A stretch of DNA of 46,298 nt from Aquisphaera insulae (GTDB lineage Bacteria; Planctomycetota; Planctomycetia; Isosphaerales; Isosphaeraceae): the NCBI RefSeq assembly GCF_011064615.1, contig NZ_JAALJH010000076.1, positions 1-46,298 on the forward strand, in the 5' to 3' direction. Each line of letters starts with the position of its first letter. Position 1 is the stretch's first letter. The notes under the pieces were generated by a model. That model saw nothing but the letters and a program-made list of their open reading frames with translations. It made no database searches and had not been told where the DNA came from. Positions 15,965 to 24,048 of this stretch are shown here, in pieces. The translations under genes were made by a program, and so were the position numbers.

Positions 15965-16857
15965 CGGGTCTCGGCCAGCATGTCCTCGTCGTGCTCGCCG
16001 AAGACCATGGGCCTCATCCACTCGCCGTAGGTCGGATTGGGGAGCATGATATAGAGGCTGCCGAAGAAGTTCCGCCGCGCATCCACCTTGTCCTTCCGCT
16101 CGCGGATCAGACCGGTGGCCTTCTGCGGCGAGTCCTTCGGGGTGATGGGGGAGGAGAACGCGAAGGTCTCGTCGAAGTCGCGGAGGTTGTCCCCCACGAT
16201 CACGAGGATGTCGAAGCGGTCGGCGATCCACTTCCTCCGCGAGGTCTTGTCGTCGGGGTTGGGCTCGCCGTCGGCCCTGAGCCGGAGGTGATCGTCGTCC
16301 GCGGCGGGGATGCCGAAGTCCTGGAGCGACTGCTTGACGGTCGCGCGGTGCTCCTCCTTCGTGTTGCCGACGTAGAAGACCTCCACGCCGGCCGCTCGCG
16401 CGGCCTGGATGAAATCGACCGCGCCGGGCACCGTGACGAGCCGCCCCTTGACGCTGTTCTGCCAGGTCCGCCAGAGGCGGATGTCGAACGTCAGGCCGCT
16501 CCGGACGAGCATGGCCTGGAATCCGGAGTTGTCGAAGACCGTCTCGTCCAGGTCCAGCACCACGGCCGGTGGCTTCCCTCCCGGCGCCCGGTCGCGGATC
16601 CTCTCGGCGAGGACGGCCTTCGCCAGGTTGTACGCCTGGTAGCAGCAGGCCCGGTACTCGGCAGAGGTCTGCACGAAGAGGTTCGCGTCCAGGCCGCGAT
16701 AGATCGGCTTCGTGGCGAAATAGGTCTCCATCGCCCGCGGGACCTCGACCGAGGGCGGCCCGGGCGCCTGGGCCGATAGCCTCGGCGTGGAGGCGATGAC
16801 GATCCCGATCAGGACGCCCGCGAGGAGGAACGCGACGCTCGACTTCGATCCCGGCAT
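15958..16857 (-). CDS. HAD-family acid phosphatase, lipoprotein e(P4)-like
   Basis: 299 residues. The hydrophobic N-terminus (about 8-29) is a signal peptide or anchor. The DDDD-class phosphatase motif DLDET (D102, D104) is preceded by the AYNLAKAVLAE helix typical of class B/C secreted acid phosphatases and the e(P4) 5'-nucleotidases. Motif II (VFYVGNT) and the late acidic motif (VIVGDNLRDF) are present. It probably removes phosphate from nucleotides or small esters outside the cytoplasm with Mg2+. There is no cysteine at a lipobox position, so it looks secreted or membrane-anchored rather than a lipoprotein. The start with first base 16857 follows a GGAAAGG; a longer frame to 16923 adds 22 charged residues before the signal. 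Confidence 0.88.
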   Translation of the reverse strand: MPGSKSSVAFLLAGVLIGIVIASTPRLSAQAPGPPSVEVPRAMETYFATKPIYRGLDANLFVQTSAEYRACCYQAYNLAKAVLAERIRDRAPGGKPPAVVLDLDETVFDNSGFQAMLVRSGLTFDIRLWRTWQNSVKGRLVTVPGAVDFIQAARAAGVEVFYVGNTKEEHRATVKQSLQDFGIPAADDDHLRLRADGEPNPDDKTSRRKWIADRFDILVIVGDNLRDFDETFAFSSPITPKDSPQKATGLIRERKDKVDARRNFFGSLYIMLPNPTYGEWMRPMVFGEHDEDMLAETRK

Positions 16858-16926
16858 CACATCGCTGCCTTTCCGATCCACGATCGCAGGGGAAGGACGC
16901 ACCCGCCTCGTTCGGGACTCCACGGA

Positions 16927-17691
16927 TCAATCCGTCCCCAGGAATCGCCCGCCGTCGACGCGGAAGCACGCCCCGGTGACGAAGCTCGTCCCGGAGAGGA
17001 GGTAGAGGATAAGCCGATTGACGTCCCCGGGCGTCCCGCAGCGGCGAAGGGGCGTCGCGGCGACGACCTCGGCGCGGTCGGCCTCCGAAAGGTCCGGCGG
17101 CGGGTCGATCATCGCCGGCTGGATCATCGCCACCGCGATGTGCGGGGCCAGTTCCTTCGCCAGGGCCAGCGTCATCGTGGTCAGGGCGCCTTTGGCCACG
17201 AGGTAGGGGAGATAATGCCTGTAAGGCCGCTCGCTCGCCCAGTCGCCGAGGCTGATGATCCGGCCGCTTATCCCATCATCGCCCGATTGCGTAAGCATCC
17301 GTCGCGCGGCGGCGACGGAGGTGTGATAGGGAGCGGCGAGGTTGGCCGCGATCATCGCGTCGAAGTCGGCCGGGACGAGCGCGTCGAACGGAGTCCGTCG
17401 ATAGACGCTCGCCATGTTGACCAGGGCGTCGAGCCGGCCGAATCGGCCGACGACCGCGTCCACGGCGGCCTCGGCCTCCTCGGCACTCGAGAGGTCCGCG
17501 GCGACGGCCAGGCCCGACGAGCCGCGCTCCTCGACGTCGCGGATCGTCCGCTCGATGGCCGCGCGGCTGGTGTGATAGGTCATCGCCACGAGGGCGCCGG
17601 CGTCGGCGAGGTCCCGCGCCAGCTCGGAGCCGACGCGGCGCCCGCCGGTGATCAGGACGACCTTGCCTCGCAGAGCGTGCGGCCCCGTCAT
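16927..17691 (-). CDS. Short-chain dehydrogenase/reductase, pteridine-reductase-like
   Basis: 254 residues, classical SDR. The cofactor loop TGGRRVG (15-21), the ADLSS acidic strand end, the catalytic S147, and Y163 with K167 (YLVAK) are visible, as is the C-terminal DGGRFLG. The double arginine in the dinucleotide loop and the TYHTSR segment after strand 2 point to NADPH use and resemble pteridine/dihydromonapterin reductases (PTR1/FolM). This is suggestive rather than decisive; a 3-oxoacyl-ACP reductase-like role is also possible. It is cytoplasmic. It lies 69 bp upstream of the phosphatase gene start on the same strand, and its own upstream region carries the palindromic element at 17741-17846. 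Confidence 0.85.
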   Translation of the reverse strand: MTGPHALRGKVVLITGGRRVGSELARDLADAGALVAMTYHTSRAAIERTIRDVEERGSSGLAVAADLSSAEEAEAAVDAVVGRFGRLDALVNMASVYRRTPFDALVPADFDAMIAANLAAPYHTSVAAARRMLTQSGDDGISGRIISLGDWASERPYRHYLPYLVAKGALTTMTLALAKELAPHIAVAMIQPAMIDPPPDLSEADRAEVVAATPLRRCGTPGDVNRLILYLLSGTSFVTGACFRVDGGRFLGTD

Positions 17692-17740
17692 GCCGTGCGG
17701 CCCTCCGCGGTCGTGACGAGTGGTCCGTCAACACTCAGAA

Positions 17741-17846
17741 TTCGGGTTTCAGGACAGACAGGAATGTCGGTCCCCCGGTTTTAAAGCCAGGTGGGTTGGA
17801 GATTTCGGAGGACAGGCATTCCTGCCTGTCCTGCTGTCAGCCCGAA
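17741..17846. repeat. 106-bp palindromic intergenic element
   Basis: A left arm (17741-17773) and a right arm (17810-17846) are inverted copies of one unit. Both begin TTCGGG and, after a 4-nt length difference, share a 24-nt core with 21 identities. Each arm also folds by itself: 17752-17773 has GGACAGACA against TGTCGGTCC, and 17810-17831 has GGACAGGCA against TGCCTGTCC with a 4-nt loop. The middle (17774-17809) contains TTTTAAAG. It fills the space between the SDR start and the adenosyltransferase stop, both minus strand. It may be a REP/MITE-like repeat, a terminator, or both. No transposase is nearby. Confidence 0.7.
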
Positions 17847-17866
17847 AATCAAGCTGTGACAAAGCA

Positions 17867-18415
17867 CTAGATCCCCTTCCACGGGATGTCCTCGACGCCC
17901 GCGCGATGGTTGACGACCCGGGCCATGACGAAGAGGAGGTCGCTGAGCCGGTTCAGGTAGACGAGGACCGAGGCGGAGACCGAGCCCCCCGGCTGTCGCG
18001 AGAGGCTGACGGCGGATCGCTCGGCGCGGCGGCAGACGGTGCGGGCGAGGTGCAGGCCGGCGGCGGCCTTCGTCCCGCCCGGCAGGATGAAGAACCGCAT
18101 CGGCGCGAGCTCGGCGTCGATCGCGTCGATGGCCTTTTCGAGCTCGCCGACGTGCTCGTCGCCGATCGCGTCGTAGAACTTCCCGGCCGGATCCGGGTCG
18201 GCCATGGCCGAGCCCAGGACGAAGAGCTCGTTCTGGATCCGGGCCGCCAGCGCCTCGGTCGCCGGGTCGAGGCCCTCCGCACGGACCTGGCCCAGGACGG
18301 AGTTCAGCTCGTCGACCGTGCCGTAGGCCTCCAGACGCAGGTCATCCTTGAACACGCGGCCCTTGCCGAGGAGTCCCGTCATCCCCTGGTCGCCGGTCTT
18401 CGTGTAGATCTTCAA
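17867..18415 (-). CDS. PduO-type cob(I)yrinic acid a,c-diamide adenosyltransferase
   Basis: 182 residues, normal for the PduO/MMAB type. It transfers the 5'-deoxyadenosyl group of ATP to cob(I)alamin to make adenosylcobalamin. The ATP-binding N-terminus MKIYTKTGDQGMTGL, the EAYGTVDELNS motif (29-39) and the later FILPGGTKAAAGLH and LSRQPGG segments mark the family's four-helix bundle. A helix with ARTVCRRAER holds the conserved Arg residues. It is cytoplasmic. No B12 riboswitch is visible in the 173 bp upstream, which is shared with the divergent PD40 gene. Which B12-dependent enzyme it serves cannot be read from this window. Confidence 0.93.
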   Translation of the reverse strand: MKIYTKTGDQGMTGLLGKGRVFKDDLRLEAYGTVDELNSVLGQVRAEGLDPATEALAARIQNELFVLGSAMADPDPAGKFYDAIGDEHVGELEKAIDAIDAELAPMRFFILPGGTKAAAGLHLARTVCRRAERSAVSLSRQPGGSVSASVLVYLNRLSDLLFVMARVVNHRAGVEDIPWKGI

Positions 18416-18588
18416 GGTCCCGCTCGCTCCCCTTCGTGCCCCATGGGCGGCTTGGCGGCCGATATCTCAGCCCCTATACTAGGCTCATCGATCCTCCCGG
18501 GGAAGGTGCCCGGGCCCGGCATGGGCCTCGGCCCTCGCCGCGGAAATCACCTCCTACGCCCGCGCCCCGCCCCCATGGAGCCCGCCTC

Positions 18589-19665
18589 ATGCCCGCGTCC
18601 CTGCTCTCCTCGGCCCTCGTCACGATCGCCGCGCTCGCGGCCCAGGCGCCCTCGGGCCGGCCGCCCTCGGCCGAGGAGGTGGCGAAGCTCGAGTCGAAGC
18701 ACCTCACCAATATCCGCCAGGTCACCTTCGGCTTCTTCCGCGCGGGGGAGGGCTACTTCCGGCCGGACGGCAAGGGCATCATCTTCCAGGCCGTGCCGGC
18801 GCTCCCGGAATCGGTCTTCCTGGCCCCGGCGGAGAACCAGTACGAATACCAGATCTACGCCGCCGAGCTCTCGCCCGGCGCGAAGCCGCTGCTCGTGAGC
18901 ACAGGCAAGGGGGCCTGCACCTGCTCCTTCTACCATCCCGACGGCAAGACCATCCTGTTCGGCTCGACCCACCTGAATCCCAGCCCGTCCCGCCCCCAGA
19001 CGGCCTACTCCCGCTCCGGGAGCCGCTACCGCTGGAGCTTCCCCGAAGGGATGGACATCTTCCGGGCCGATGCCGACGGCAAGAACCTGACGCGGCTCAC
19101 CACGGCCGACGGCTACGACGCCGAGGGGAGCTACTCAGCCGACGGCAAGCAAATCATCTTCACCTCGTTCCGCGACGGAGATGCCGACATCTACATCATG
19201 GATGCCGACGGCAAGAACGTGCGGCCCGTGGTGAAGTCGAAGGGTTACGACGGCGGCCCGTTCTTCTCGCCCGACGGCAGGCGCATCATCTACCGGAGCG
19301 ACCGCAAGGGGAACGACCTGCTCCAGGTCTACGTGAATAACACCGAGGGCACCGCCGAGAAGGCCCTCACCAACAACGATGCCGTGAACTGGGGCCCGTT
19401 CTGGCACCCGGACAGCACCCACATCGTCTACTCGACGAGCCGCCACGGCCACTCGAATTACGAGCTCTACCTCATGAACGTGGACACCGGCGCCGAGGAG
19501 CGGCTCACCTACCACGACGGCTTCGACGGGCTCCCCGTCATCAGCCCCGACGGCAAGCAACTGATGTGGACCTCGAACGCCCGCGGCACCGATCGCAACA
19601 GCCAGCTCTTCCTCGCCGACTTCCAGCTCACGCCCGCGCCGGTGACGGCGGCGGCGGCGAAGTGA
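18589..19665 (+). CDS. Exported PD40/TolB-like beta-propeller protein
   Basis: 358 residues with a signal peptide (1-20, ALAAQA). At least six PD40/WD40-like blades are visible by their SPDG-type turns: FRPDGKGIIF, YHPDGKTILF, YSADGKQIIF, FFSPDGRRIIY, FWHPDSTHIVY and ISPDGKQLMW. Between them lie DIYIMDADGKN and ELYLMNVDTG strands as in TolB. The fold binds proteins or ligands in the periplasm; no enzyme domain is attached. The start at 18589 is preferred because it begins the signal peptide; the longer frame to 18436 is Arg/Pro-rich. It is divergent from the adenosyltransferase gene and 47 bp upstream of the DinB gene, with which it may be co-transcribed. Confidence 0.85.
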   Translation: MPASLLSSALVTIAALAAQAPSGRPPSAEEVAKLESKHLTNIRQVTFGFFRAGEGYFRPDGKGIIFQAVPALPESVFLAPAENQYEYQIYAAELSPGAKPLLVSTGKGACTCSFYHPDGKTILFGSTHLNPSPSRPQTAYSRSGSRYRWSFPEGMDIFRADADGKNLTRLTTADGYDAEGSYSADGKQIIFTSFRDGDADIYIMDADGKNVRPVVKSKGYDGGPFFSPDGRRIIYRSDRKGNDLLQVYVNNTEGTAEKALTNNDAVNWGPFWHPDSTHIVYSTSRHGHSNYELYLMNVDTGAEERLTYHDGFDGLPVISPDGKQLMWTSNARGTDRNSQLFLADFQLTPAPVTAAAAK

Positions 19666-19712
19666 TCGCGCACGACCGAACGAGCATTCCTCCCCCCCGA
19701 CAGGATTCCGCC

Positions 19713-20201
19713 ATGAGCCCGAAAGATGTCCTCCGCACCTCGATCAAGGGCAGCGACCGGATCATCACCTCCTACCTGAGCGACCTCTCCGACGCCGACC
19801 TCCTGGTCCGCGCCGTGCCCGGCATGAATCACATCGCCTGGCAGATGGGACACCTCATCGTGTCCGGCAACCGGATGATGAACATGATCGAGGAGGGTTC
19901 CGCGCCGGCGCTCCCGGAGGGCTTTGCAGCGGCCCATAACAAGGAAGCGGCGGCCTCGGATGATCCGTCGCAATTCACCTCCAGGGCGACCTACGTCGAG
20001 CTCTGGGAGGCCGGCCAGAAAGCCGCTCTCGCCCTCCTGGAACGAACCCCGGAGGCACGTCTCGACGAGGCGGATCCGAAGTTCCCCGCATTCGCCCCGA
20101 CCGTAGGGGCCCTGTTCGGCGCCCTGTCCTACCACCCGATGATGCACGCCGGCCAGTTCGTGGCCGTCCGGCGGAAGGAGGGGAAGCCGGTGCTGATGTG
20201 A
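19713..20201 (+). CDS. DinB-fold metalloprotein
   Basis: 162 residues, a four-helix-bundle DinB/YfiT-type protein. The metal triad is H47 (WQMGHL), H141 and H145 (HPMMHAGQF), and the extra H40 belongs to the conserved NHIAW segment. Members bind Zn or Ni and include thiol transferases using bacillithiol or mycothiol, but most are unassigned. It is cytoplasmic. It follows the PD40 gene by 47 bp on the same strand. The palindromic element at 20230-20574 begins 28 bp after its stop and may provide or affect its 3' end. Confidence 0.85.
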   Translation: MSPKDVLRTSIKGSDRIITSYLSDLSDADLLVRAVPGMNHIAWQMGHLIVSGNRMMNMIEEGSAPALPEGFAAAHNKEAAASDDPSQFTSRATYVELWEAGQKAALALLERTPEARLDEADPKFPAFAPTVGALFGALSYHPMMHAGQFVAVRRKEGKPVLM

Positions 20202-20229
20202 GCACGACACGGCGACCTGCGCCCCCACC

Positions 20230-20574
20230 CGGGCTCGGCAGTGGCCTCGCCCTGGCGCGATGAAAAGTTGGCCTGGACGACCCTGGCGTCTTGTCCAGGA
20301 TTTGTTGCGCGGGAACGAGGCCCGTCGGCAAGCCTCGGCCTGAGCCTGGCTCGGCAGGAGCCTCGCCCTCCCGGGCTGGGAGCGGCTCTCCTCCGGAAGG
20401 GAGGGCGAGGCTCCTGCCGAGCCAGGCGCCGGCTGGCGATCGCGCCGGGGCCTGGTTCCCAACGGCATCGCGGGCCGCGTCAGGCGCAACAGAAACCGTC
20501 ACGTCCAGGTCCCGGCTCTGGGGCAGTCAATACCTACCTTTCATCGCGCCAGGCCGAGGCTCCTGCCGAGCCCC
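20230..20574. repeat. 345-bp nested inverted-repeat element
   Basis: The outer arms 20230-20265 and 20539-20574 are inverted copies, identical at 32 of 36 positions. Inside them, in order, are complementary pairs 20272-20279/20502-20509, 20304-20310/20484-20490 and 20311-20320/20451-20460. The centre is a perfect 29-bp inverted repeat, 20344-20372/20399-20427, around a 26-nt spacer. The unit GGCTCGGCAGGAGCC, itself a small hairpin, occurs three times exactly (20348, inverted at 20423 and 20572) and once as a variant at 20232. The element occupies most of the 405 bp between the DinB and sulfatase genes and contains no credible gene. It resembles a MITE or REP-type repeat; no transposase is present here. 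Confidence 0.8.
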
Positions 20575-20606
20575 GCGCGAACAGTGGCTTCACGAAGTTC
20601 CCTGCG

Positions 20607-22007
20607 TCATTTCGCGGCCGCGGCGGCACTCGCCCCCTTTGCGACGCCCTTCTCCCGGGCCGGACCGATGTCGGCGTGGTTACTCACCGGCATCGATCTC
20701 GCCAGCTCCGCCTTCCGCGAGGCGTAGGCCGGATCGGCGGCCAGGTTCGTCCATTCGTACGGATCGGACGTCTCGTCGTACAGCTCCTCGTCGCCGTTCT
20801 CGTAGCGGATGTAACGCCAACCCTCCGAGCGGACGGCGTGGTTCTTGTGACGATACGTCGTGAGCGCGGGACGGTCCCACGGGGTGCCCGGGTCCTTCAG
20901 GAGCGGCACGAGGCTCGTCCCCTCGACGTGCGACGGGACGGGCAGGCCGCACAGGGTCGTGAGCGTCGGATAGATGCTCATAAAATCCACCGTGCGGTCG
21001 CAGACCGATCCCGCGCGGGTCACTCCCGGGACGACCCAGATCAGCGGGGCGCGGGTGGCCTCCTCCCAGAGGGCGAACTTCCGCCAGTGCTGCTTCTCCC
21101 CGAGATGCCAGCCGTGGTCCCCCCAGAAGACCACGATGGTGTTCTTGCCGTAGGCGGAGCGGTCGAGGCCGTCGAGCAGGCGGCCGATCATCGCGTCGCA
21201 GTAGGAGATGGCGGCCAGATACCCCTGCACGGCTTCCTTCCAGCGGCCCGAATCGAGCATCGCCTTGTGGTCCCCCTCCGGCCTGGCCATCTTCACGCCG
21301 GCCGGGGGCACGTCCGCGAGGTCGTCGCCGCGGTGCGGCGGGAGCTGGATCGAATCCAGCGGATGCCGGTCGTAGTACTTCTTCGGCACGTTCCAGGGCA
21401 TGTGCGGCTTGTGCAGGCCGATCGCCAGGAAGAAGGGCCTGTCGTGCGCCTTGCCGAGCTCATCGAGCCCGTATTGCACGATCTTCCACTCGCGCAGGTC
21501 CTCGTCCTTGCAGTCGAGCGGGGCGAACTTGATCCCGCCGACCCCGGTGTCGCCGGTCGGCAGCGGGTCCTTCCCGGGGTTCGCCAGGTAGTCGTCCCAC
21601 TCCGATCGTCGCGCGTAGGCCTCGTGGTAGATCTTGCCCGCGCCCGCCACGTGATACCCGGCCTTGCGGAAGGCCGTGGGTAACGTCAGGTCCGCCGGGA
21701 TGGCCGTCCGCCAGTCGTTGTTGTTGTCGTAGACGCCGGTCGTGGACGGCCGCATCCCCGACAACACCGCCGCCCGCGACGGATTGCAGACCGGCGCCGC
21801 ACAGTAGCTCCTCGTGAATCGGACGCCGCGAGCCGCCAGCCGGTCGATGTTCGGCGTGATCGTCTGCGCATTCCGGCCAAGATAGCCGACCCAGTGATTC
21901 AGGTCGTCCACGGCGATGAACAGCACGTTCGGCCGGTCGTCCCCCCGGGACTCCCCGGCCACTCCGCACGACAGAGACACCATCAGGAGCATCCACCGCG
22001 TCTTCAT
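20607..22007 (-). CDS. Secreted formylglycine sulfatase, iduronate-2-sulfatase-like
   Basis: 466 residues of the S1 sulfatase family. The signal peptide spans about 1-21. Metal ligands D34 and D35 lie in FIAVDDLNHW. The CxPSR active-site motif CNPSRAAVLSG has C74, which a formylglycine-generating enzyme must convert. The later GDHGWHLGEKQHWRKF and KPHMPWNVP segments match the iduronate-2-sulfatase-like subgroup. It removes sulfate esters from polysaccharides outside the cytoplasm; the sugar is unknown. Start 22007 is chosen because the signal peptide begins there. No maturation enzyme gene is nearby. It is divergent from the DUF1559 gene, and its stop lies 33 bp from the palindromic element. 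Confidence 0.93.
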   Translation of the reverse strand: MKTRWMLLMVSLSCGVAGESRGDDRPNVLFIAVDDLNHWVGYLGRNAQTITPNIDRLAARGVRFTRSYCAAPVCNPSRAAVLSGMRPSTTGVYDNNNDWRTAIPADLTLPTAFRKAGYHVAGAGKIYHEAYARRSEWDDYLANPGKDPLPTGDTGVGGIKFAPLDCKDEDLREWKIVQYGLDELGKAHDRPFFLAIGLHKPHMPWNVPKKYYDRHPLDSIQLPPHRGDDLADVPPAGVKMARPEGDHKAMLDSGRWKEAVQGYLAAISYCDAMIGRLLDGLDRSAYGKNTIVVFWGDHGWHLGEKQHWRKFALWEEATRAPLIWVVPGVTRAGSVCDRTVDFMSIYPTLTTLCGLPVPSHVEGTSLVPLLKDPGTPWDRPALTTYRHKNHAVRSEGWRYIRYENGDEELYDETSDPYEWTNLAADPAYASRKAELARSMPVSNHADIGPAREKGVAKGASAAAAAK

Positions 22008-22092
22008 CCCACTCCACCCCTTTTCAATGTCCGGGTCTCGATTCGAGACCAACCCCACGCTGACCCGACGCCCCATCCCCGGGGACAGGTCA

Positions 22093-22130
22093 ACTTCGAA
22101 TCCCTACTTTGCCCATAGAAATTTCGAAGT
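22093..22130. promoter_or_regulatory. Paired TTCGAA sites in the sulfatase/DUF1559 divergent region
   Basis: ACTTCGAA (22093-22100) and its inverse TTCGAAGT (22123-22130) form 8-bp arms around 22 bp. Each contains the palindrome TTCGAA, and the two centres are 28 bp apart. A TTGACA lies just beyond at 22137-22142, without a good -10 partner. This may be an operator for one or both flanking genes; the assignment is speculative. Confidence 0.3.
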
Positions 22131-22254
22131 CCAATCTTGACACAGCCGATAGGAATACTCAAGGATCCACCAGGAGCAGCCGGAAAGGCTCGCCCTGTTG
22201 AGCGGCGGCGAGCCCGACTGAGATCGAAAGTTGCCTTTCGAGGAGAAAGTCCAG

Positions 22255-23223
22255 ATGTTCGGGAACTTGGGCGGGCGAGGCCACGATGGTGACCTCGGGG
22301 GGTCACAGGCGAGGCCGAAAGGCGACCGACTCGCCTTCACCCTGATCGAGCTGCTGGTCGTCATCGCCATCATCGCGGTGTTGATCGCGCTCCTCTTGCC
22401 GGCGGTGCAGTCGGCGCGGGAGGCGGCCCGGCGGGTCCAGTGTGTGAACAACTTCAAGCAGATCGGTCTGGCGTTGCACAACTATCATGACGTCCACGGC
22501 CGGTTCGCGCCGGGGTCGATCCAGGTCACGTCGAAGAGCGGCTATTCGTACCGCCAGCCGTTCATCACGTCGCTCTTGCCGTACCTGGAGCAGGGGAACC
22601 TGACCAACAGCTTCAATTTCAATCTGTCCTTCCAGGAAGACGCCAATAGCACGACGAGGGCCAGCCGCGTCAACACCTTCGATTGCCCTTCGGACCAGCA
22701 GATCCTCTTCGTGAACAACGGCGGCACGGTCACCGACGTGAAGGGGAATTACGGCGTGAACTGGGGCCAGAACGTCTACGCCGACCAGGGGCTGCCCGCG
22801 CCATTCGGCCTGAATTACGGGGCGAAGATGGCGGAGATCACCGACGGAACCAGCAACACGCTGCTGATGTCCGAGCTGATCCAGACGCCGCATCCGCCGG
22901 GACAGGGCGTCTCGATCATCGACCGCCGCGGACGAATCTGGAGCGACCAGCCGTCGTCGCATCAGGTCTCCACCAAGCTCGCCCCCAACAGCAAGCTGCC
23001 GGATTATGGGGCCTGCTGGCCGGAGCCGAACGCGCCCTGCAATCGGAACACCGGAGACTCGAACAACCACTACATCGCCTCGCGGTCGACGCACCCCGGC
23101 GGCGTGAACGCGCTGCTGGCCGACGGCTCGGTCCGATTCGTCAAGGACTCGATCTCCCAGCCCGCCTGGCGGGGCCTCAGCAGCCGGGCCGGCGGCGAGG
23201 TCATCAGCGCGGACTCTTACTGA
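22255..23223 (+). CDS. DUF1559 prepilin-like protein
   Basis: 322 residues. This is the planctomycete-expanded family of type II secretion/pilin-like proteins. The N-terminal leader is cut before F28 in the class III motif FTLIELLVVIAIIAVLIALL with E32. After the hydrophobic helix come the SAREAARR and NFKQIGLALHNYHDVHG segments. The family's C-terminal HPGGVNALLADGSVRFVKDS is also present. The start at 22255 has AGGAG about 10 nt upstream; the leader (27 residues) is longer than usual. These proteins are thought to form pseudopilus-like or envelope structures, but their role is unproven. The stop overlaps the start of the next gene by one base, so the two are translationally coupled. Confidence 0.93.
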   Translation: MFGNLGGRGHDGDLGGSQARPKGDRLAFTLIELLVVIAIIAVLIALLLPAVQSAREAARRVQCVNNFKQIGLALHNYHDVHGRFAPGSIQVTSKSGYSYRQPFITSLLPYLEQGNLTNSFNFNLSFQEDANSTTRASRVNTFDCPSDQQILFVNNGGTVTDVKGNYGVNWGQNVYADQGLPAPFGLNYGAKMAEITDGTSNTLLMSELIQTPHPPGQGVSIIDRRGRIWSDQPSSHQVSTKLAPNSKLPDYGACWPEPNAPCNRNTGDSNNHYIASRSTHPGGVNALLADGSVRFVKDSISQPAWRGLSSRAGGEVISADSY

Positions 23224-23726
23224 TGAGGATCACCGTGGACACTCGCAAGCCGTGGCTGTCGGGACGCCTGGCGCTGGCCCTGGGGGCGGCCCTCGCCTCC
23301 GGGCTGGTGGAGGGATGCGGGAGCGAGCCCGGTCCGCACCGGCGCCCCGTCGAGGGTGCCGTGGAGCTCGACGGCAAGCCGCTGACGACGGGGACCATCA
23401 CCTTCGCGCCGGTCAACGGCGGCCCCGGTGCCTTCGGCGAGATCACCGACGGCACCTACCGCTTCGGCAAGAGTGACGGCCCCGCTCCGGGCCGCCACAA
23501 GGTCGAGATCGTCTCCGTCCAGTCGAGCGGCAGGACCATCCCGAGCCCCGACATCCCGGGCGAGACCATCGAGGAATCCCGGAACATCATCCCGCCGGAT
23601 TACAACGCCCACACCACCCTCGAGGTCGACGTCAAGCCAGACGGCGACAATTCGTTCCGGTTCGAGCTCGCGAGCATCAGCAAGGCCACCAACGGCAAGA
23701 CGTCCAGCAGGACGGCCCGCCGTTGA
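23223..23726 (+). CDS. Small exported beta-sandwich lipoprotein partner of DUF1559
   Basis: 167 residues. A signal peptide with a hydrophobic core (about 14-29) ends at LVEGC, an imperfect lipobox. It is followed by a single beta-sandwich domain of the carboxypeptidase-regulatory/transthyretin-like type: VEGAVELDGKPL, GTITFAPVNGG, GEITDGTYRF and GRHKVEIVSV. The tail is Lys/Ser/Arg-rich. Such proteins almost always follow DUF1559 genes in planctomycetes, and the one-base stop/start overlap here supports a joint function on the envelope. The biochemical role is unknown. Confidence 0.85.
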   Translation: MRITVDTRKPWLSGRLALALGAALASGLVEGCGSEPGPHRRPVEGAVELDGKPLTTGTITFAPVNGGPGAFGEITDGTYRFGKSDGPAPGRHKVEIVSVQSSGRTIPSPDIPGETIEESRNIIPPDYNAHTTLEVDVKPDGDNSFRFELASISKATNGKTSSRTARR

Positions 23727-23738
23727 TTCCTCGGGGCT

Positions 23739-24041
23739 TCATGCGCCCCGGAGCTCGGCCTCGATCAGGCGATCGAGCAGGACGGGATTGACGACTCCTC
23801 GGAACCGGAGCTTGCCGCCGAGCGACACGACGGGGACCTCGTTCCCGTACTTCGCGGCGAGCTCCGGATCGCCGTCGACGTCGACTTCCTCGATCTGGAA
23901 TCCGTAGCGCCCCTGACGGTCCCTGAGGATGTCGATCGCCTTGTGGCAGCAACAACATTGCTCGCGGCTGTAGACCGTGAAGGTCAGGTGCGAGGCCTCG
24001 GGGCGGCGTGGGCGGAGGAACCGACTCAGCAGCGACGTCAT
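23739..24041 (-). CDS. Glutaredoxin-like protein with four adjacent cysteines
   Basis: 100 residues of the DUF836/glutaredoxin-like family. The strand FTVYSREQ leads into C29-C30-C31-C32 followed by HK, so the normal CxxC redox pair (C29, C32) encloses two more cysteines. The cis-proline region is NEVPVVSLGG and the C-terminal helix is RLIEAELRG. It is cytoplasmic, without a signal. It starts 7 bp after the stop of the molybdoenzyme gene, so both are one transcript. The four-cysteine run could bind a metal or persulfide, but that is inference; plain dithiol chemistry is the default view. Confidence 0.85.
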   Translation of the reverse strand: MTSLLSRFLRPRRPEASHLTFTVYSREQCCCCHKAIDILRDRQGRYGFQIEEVDVDGDPELAAKYGNEVPVVSLGGKLRFRGVVNPVLLDRLIEAELRGA

Positions 24042-24048
24042 GAGGACC

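Noticed and set aside
17867..18588. B12 riboswitch upstream of the adenosyltransferase
   Set aside because: No B12-box-like sequence is visible in the 173 bp upstream of 18415.
20241..21683. 480-residue plus-strand frame over the palindromic element and sulfatase
   Set aside because: It starts in the repeat and continues antisense to the sulfatase; the residues are spurious repeat translations.
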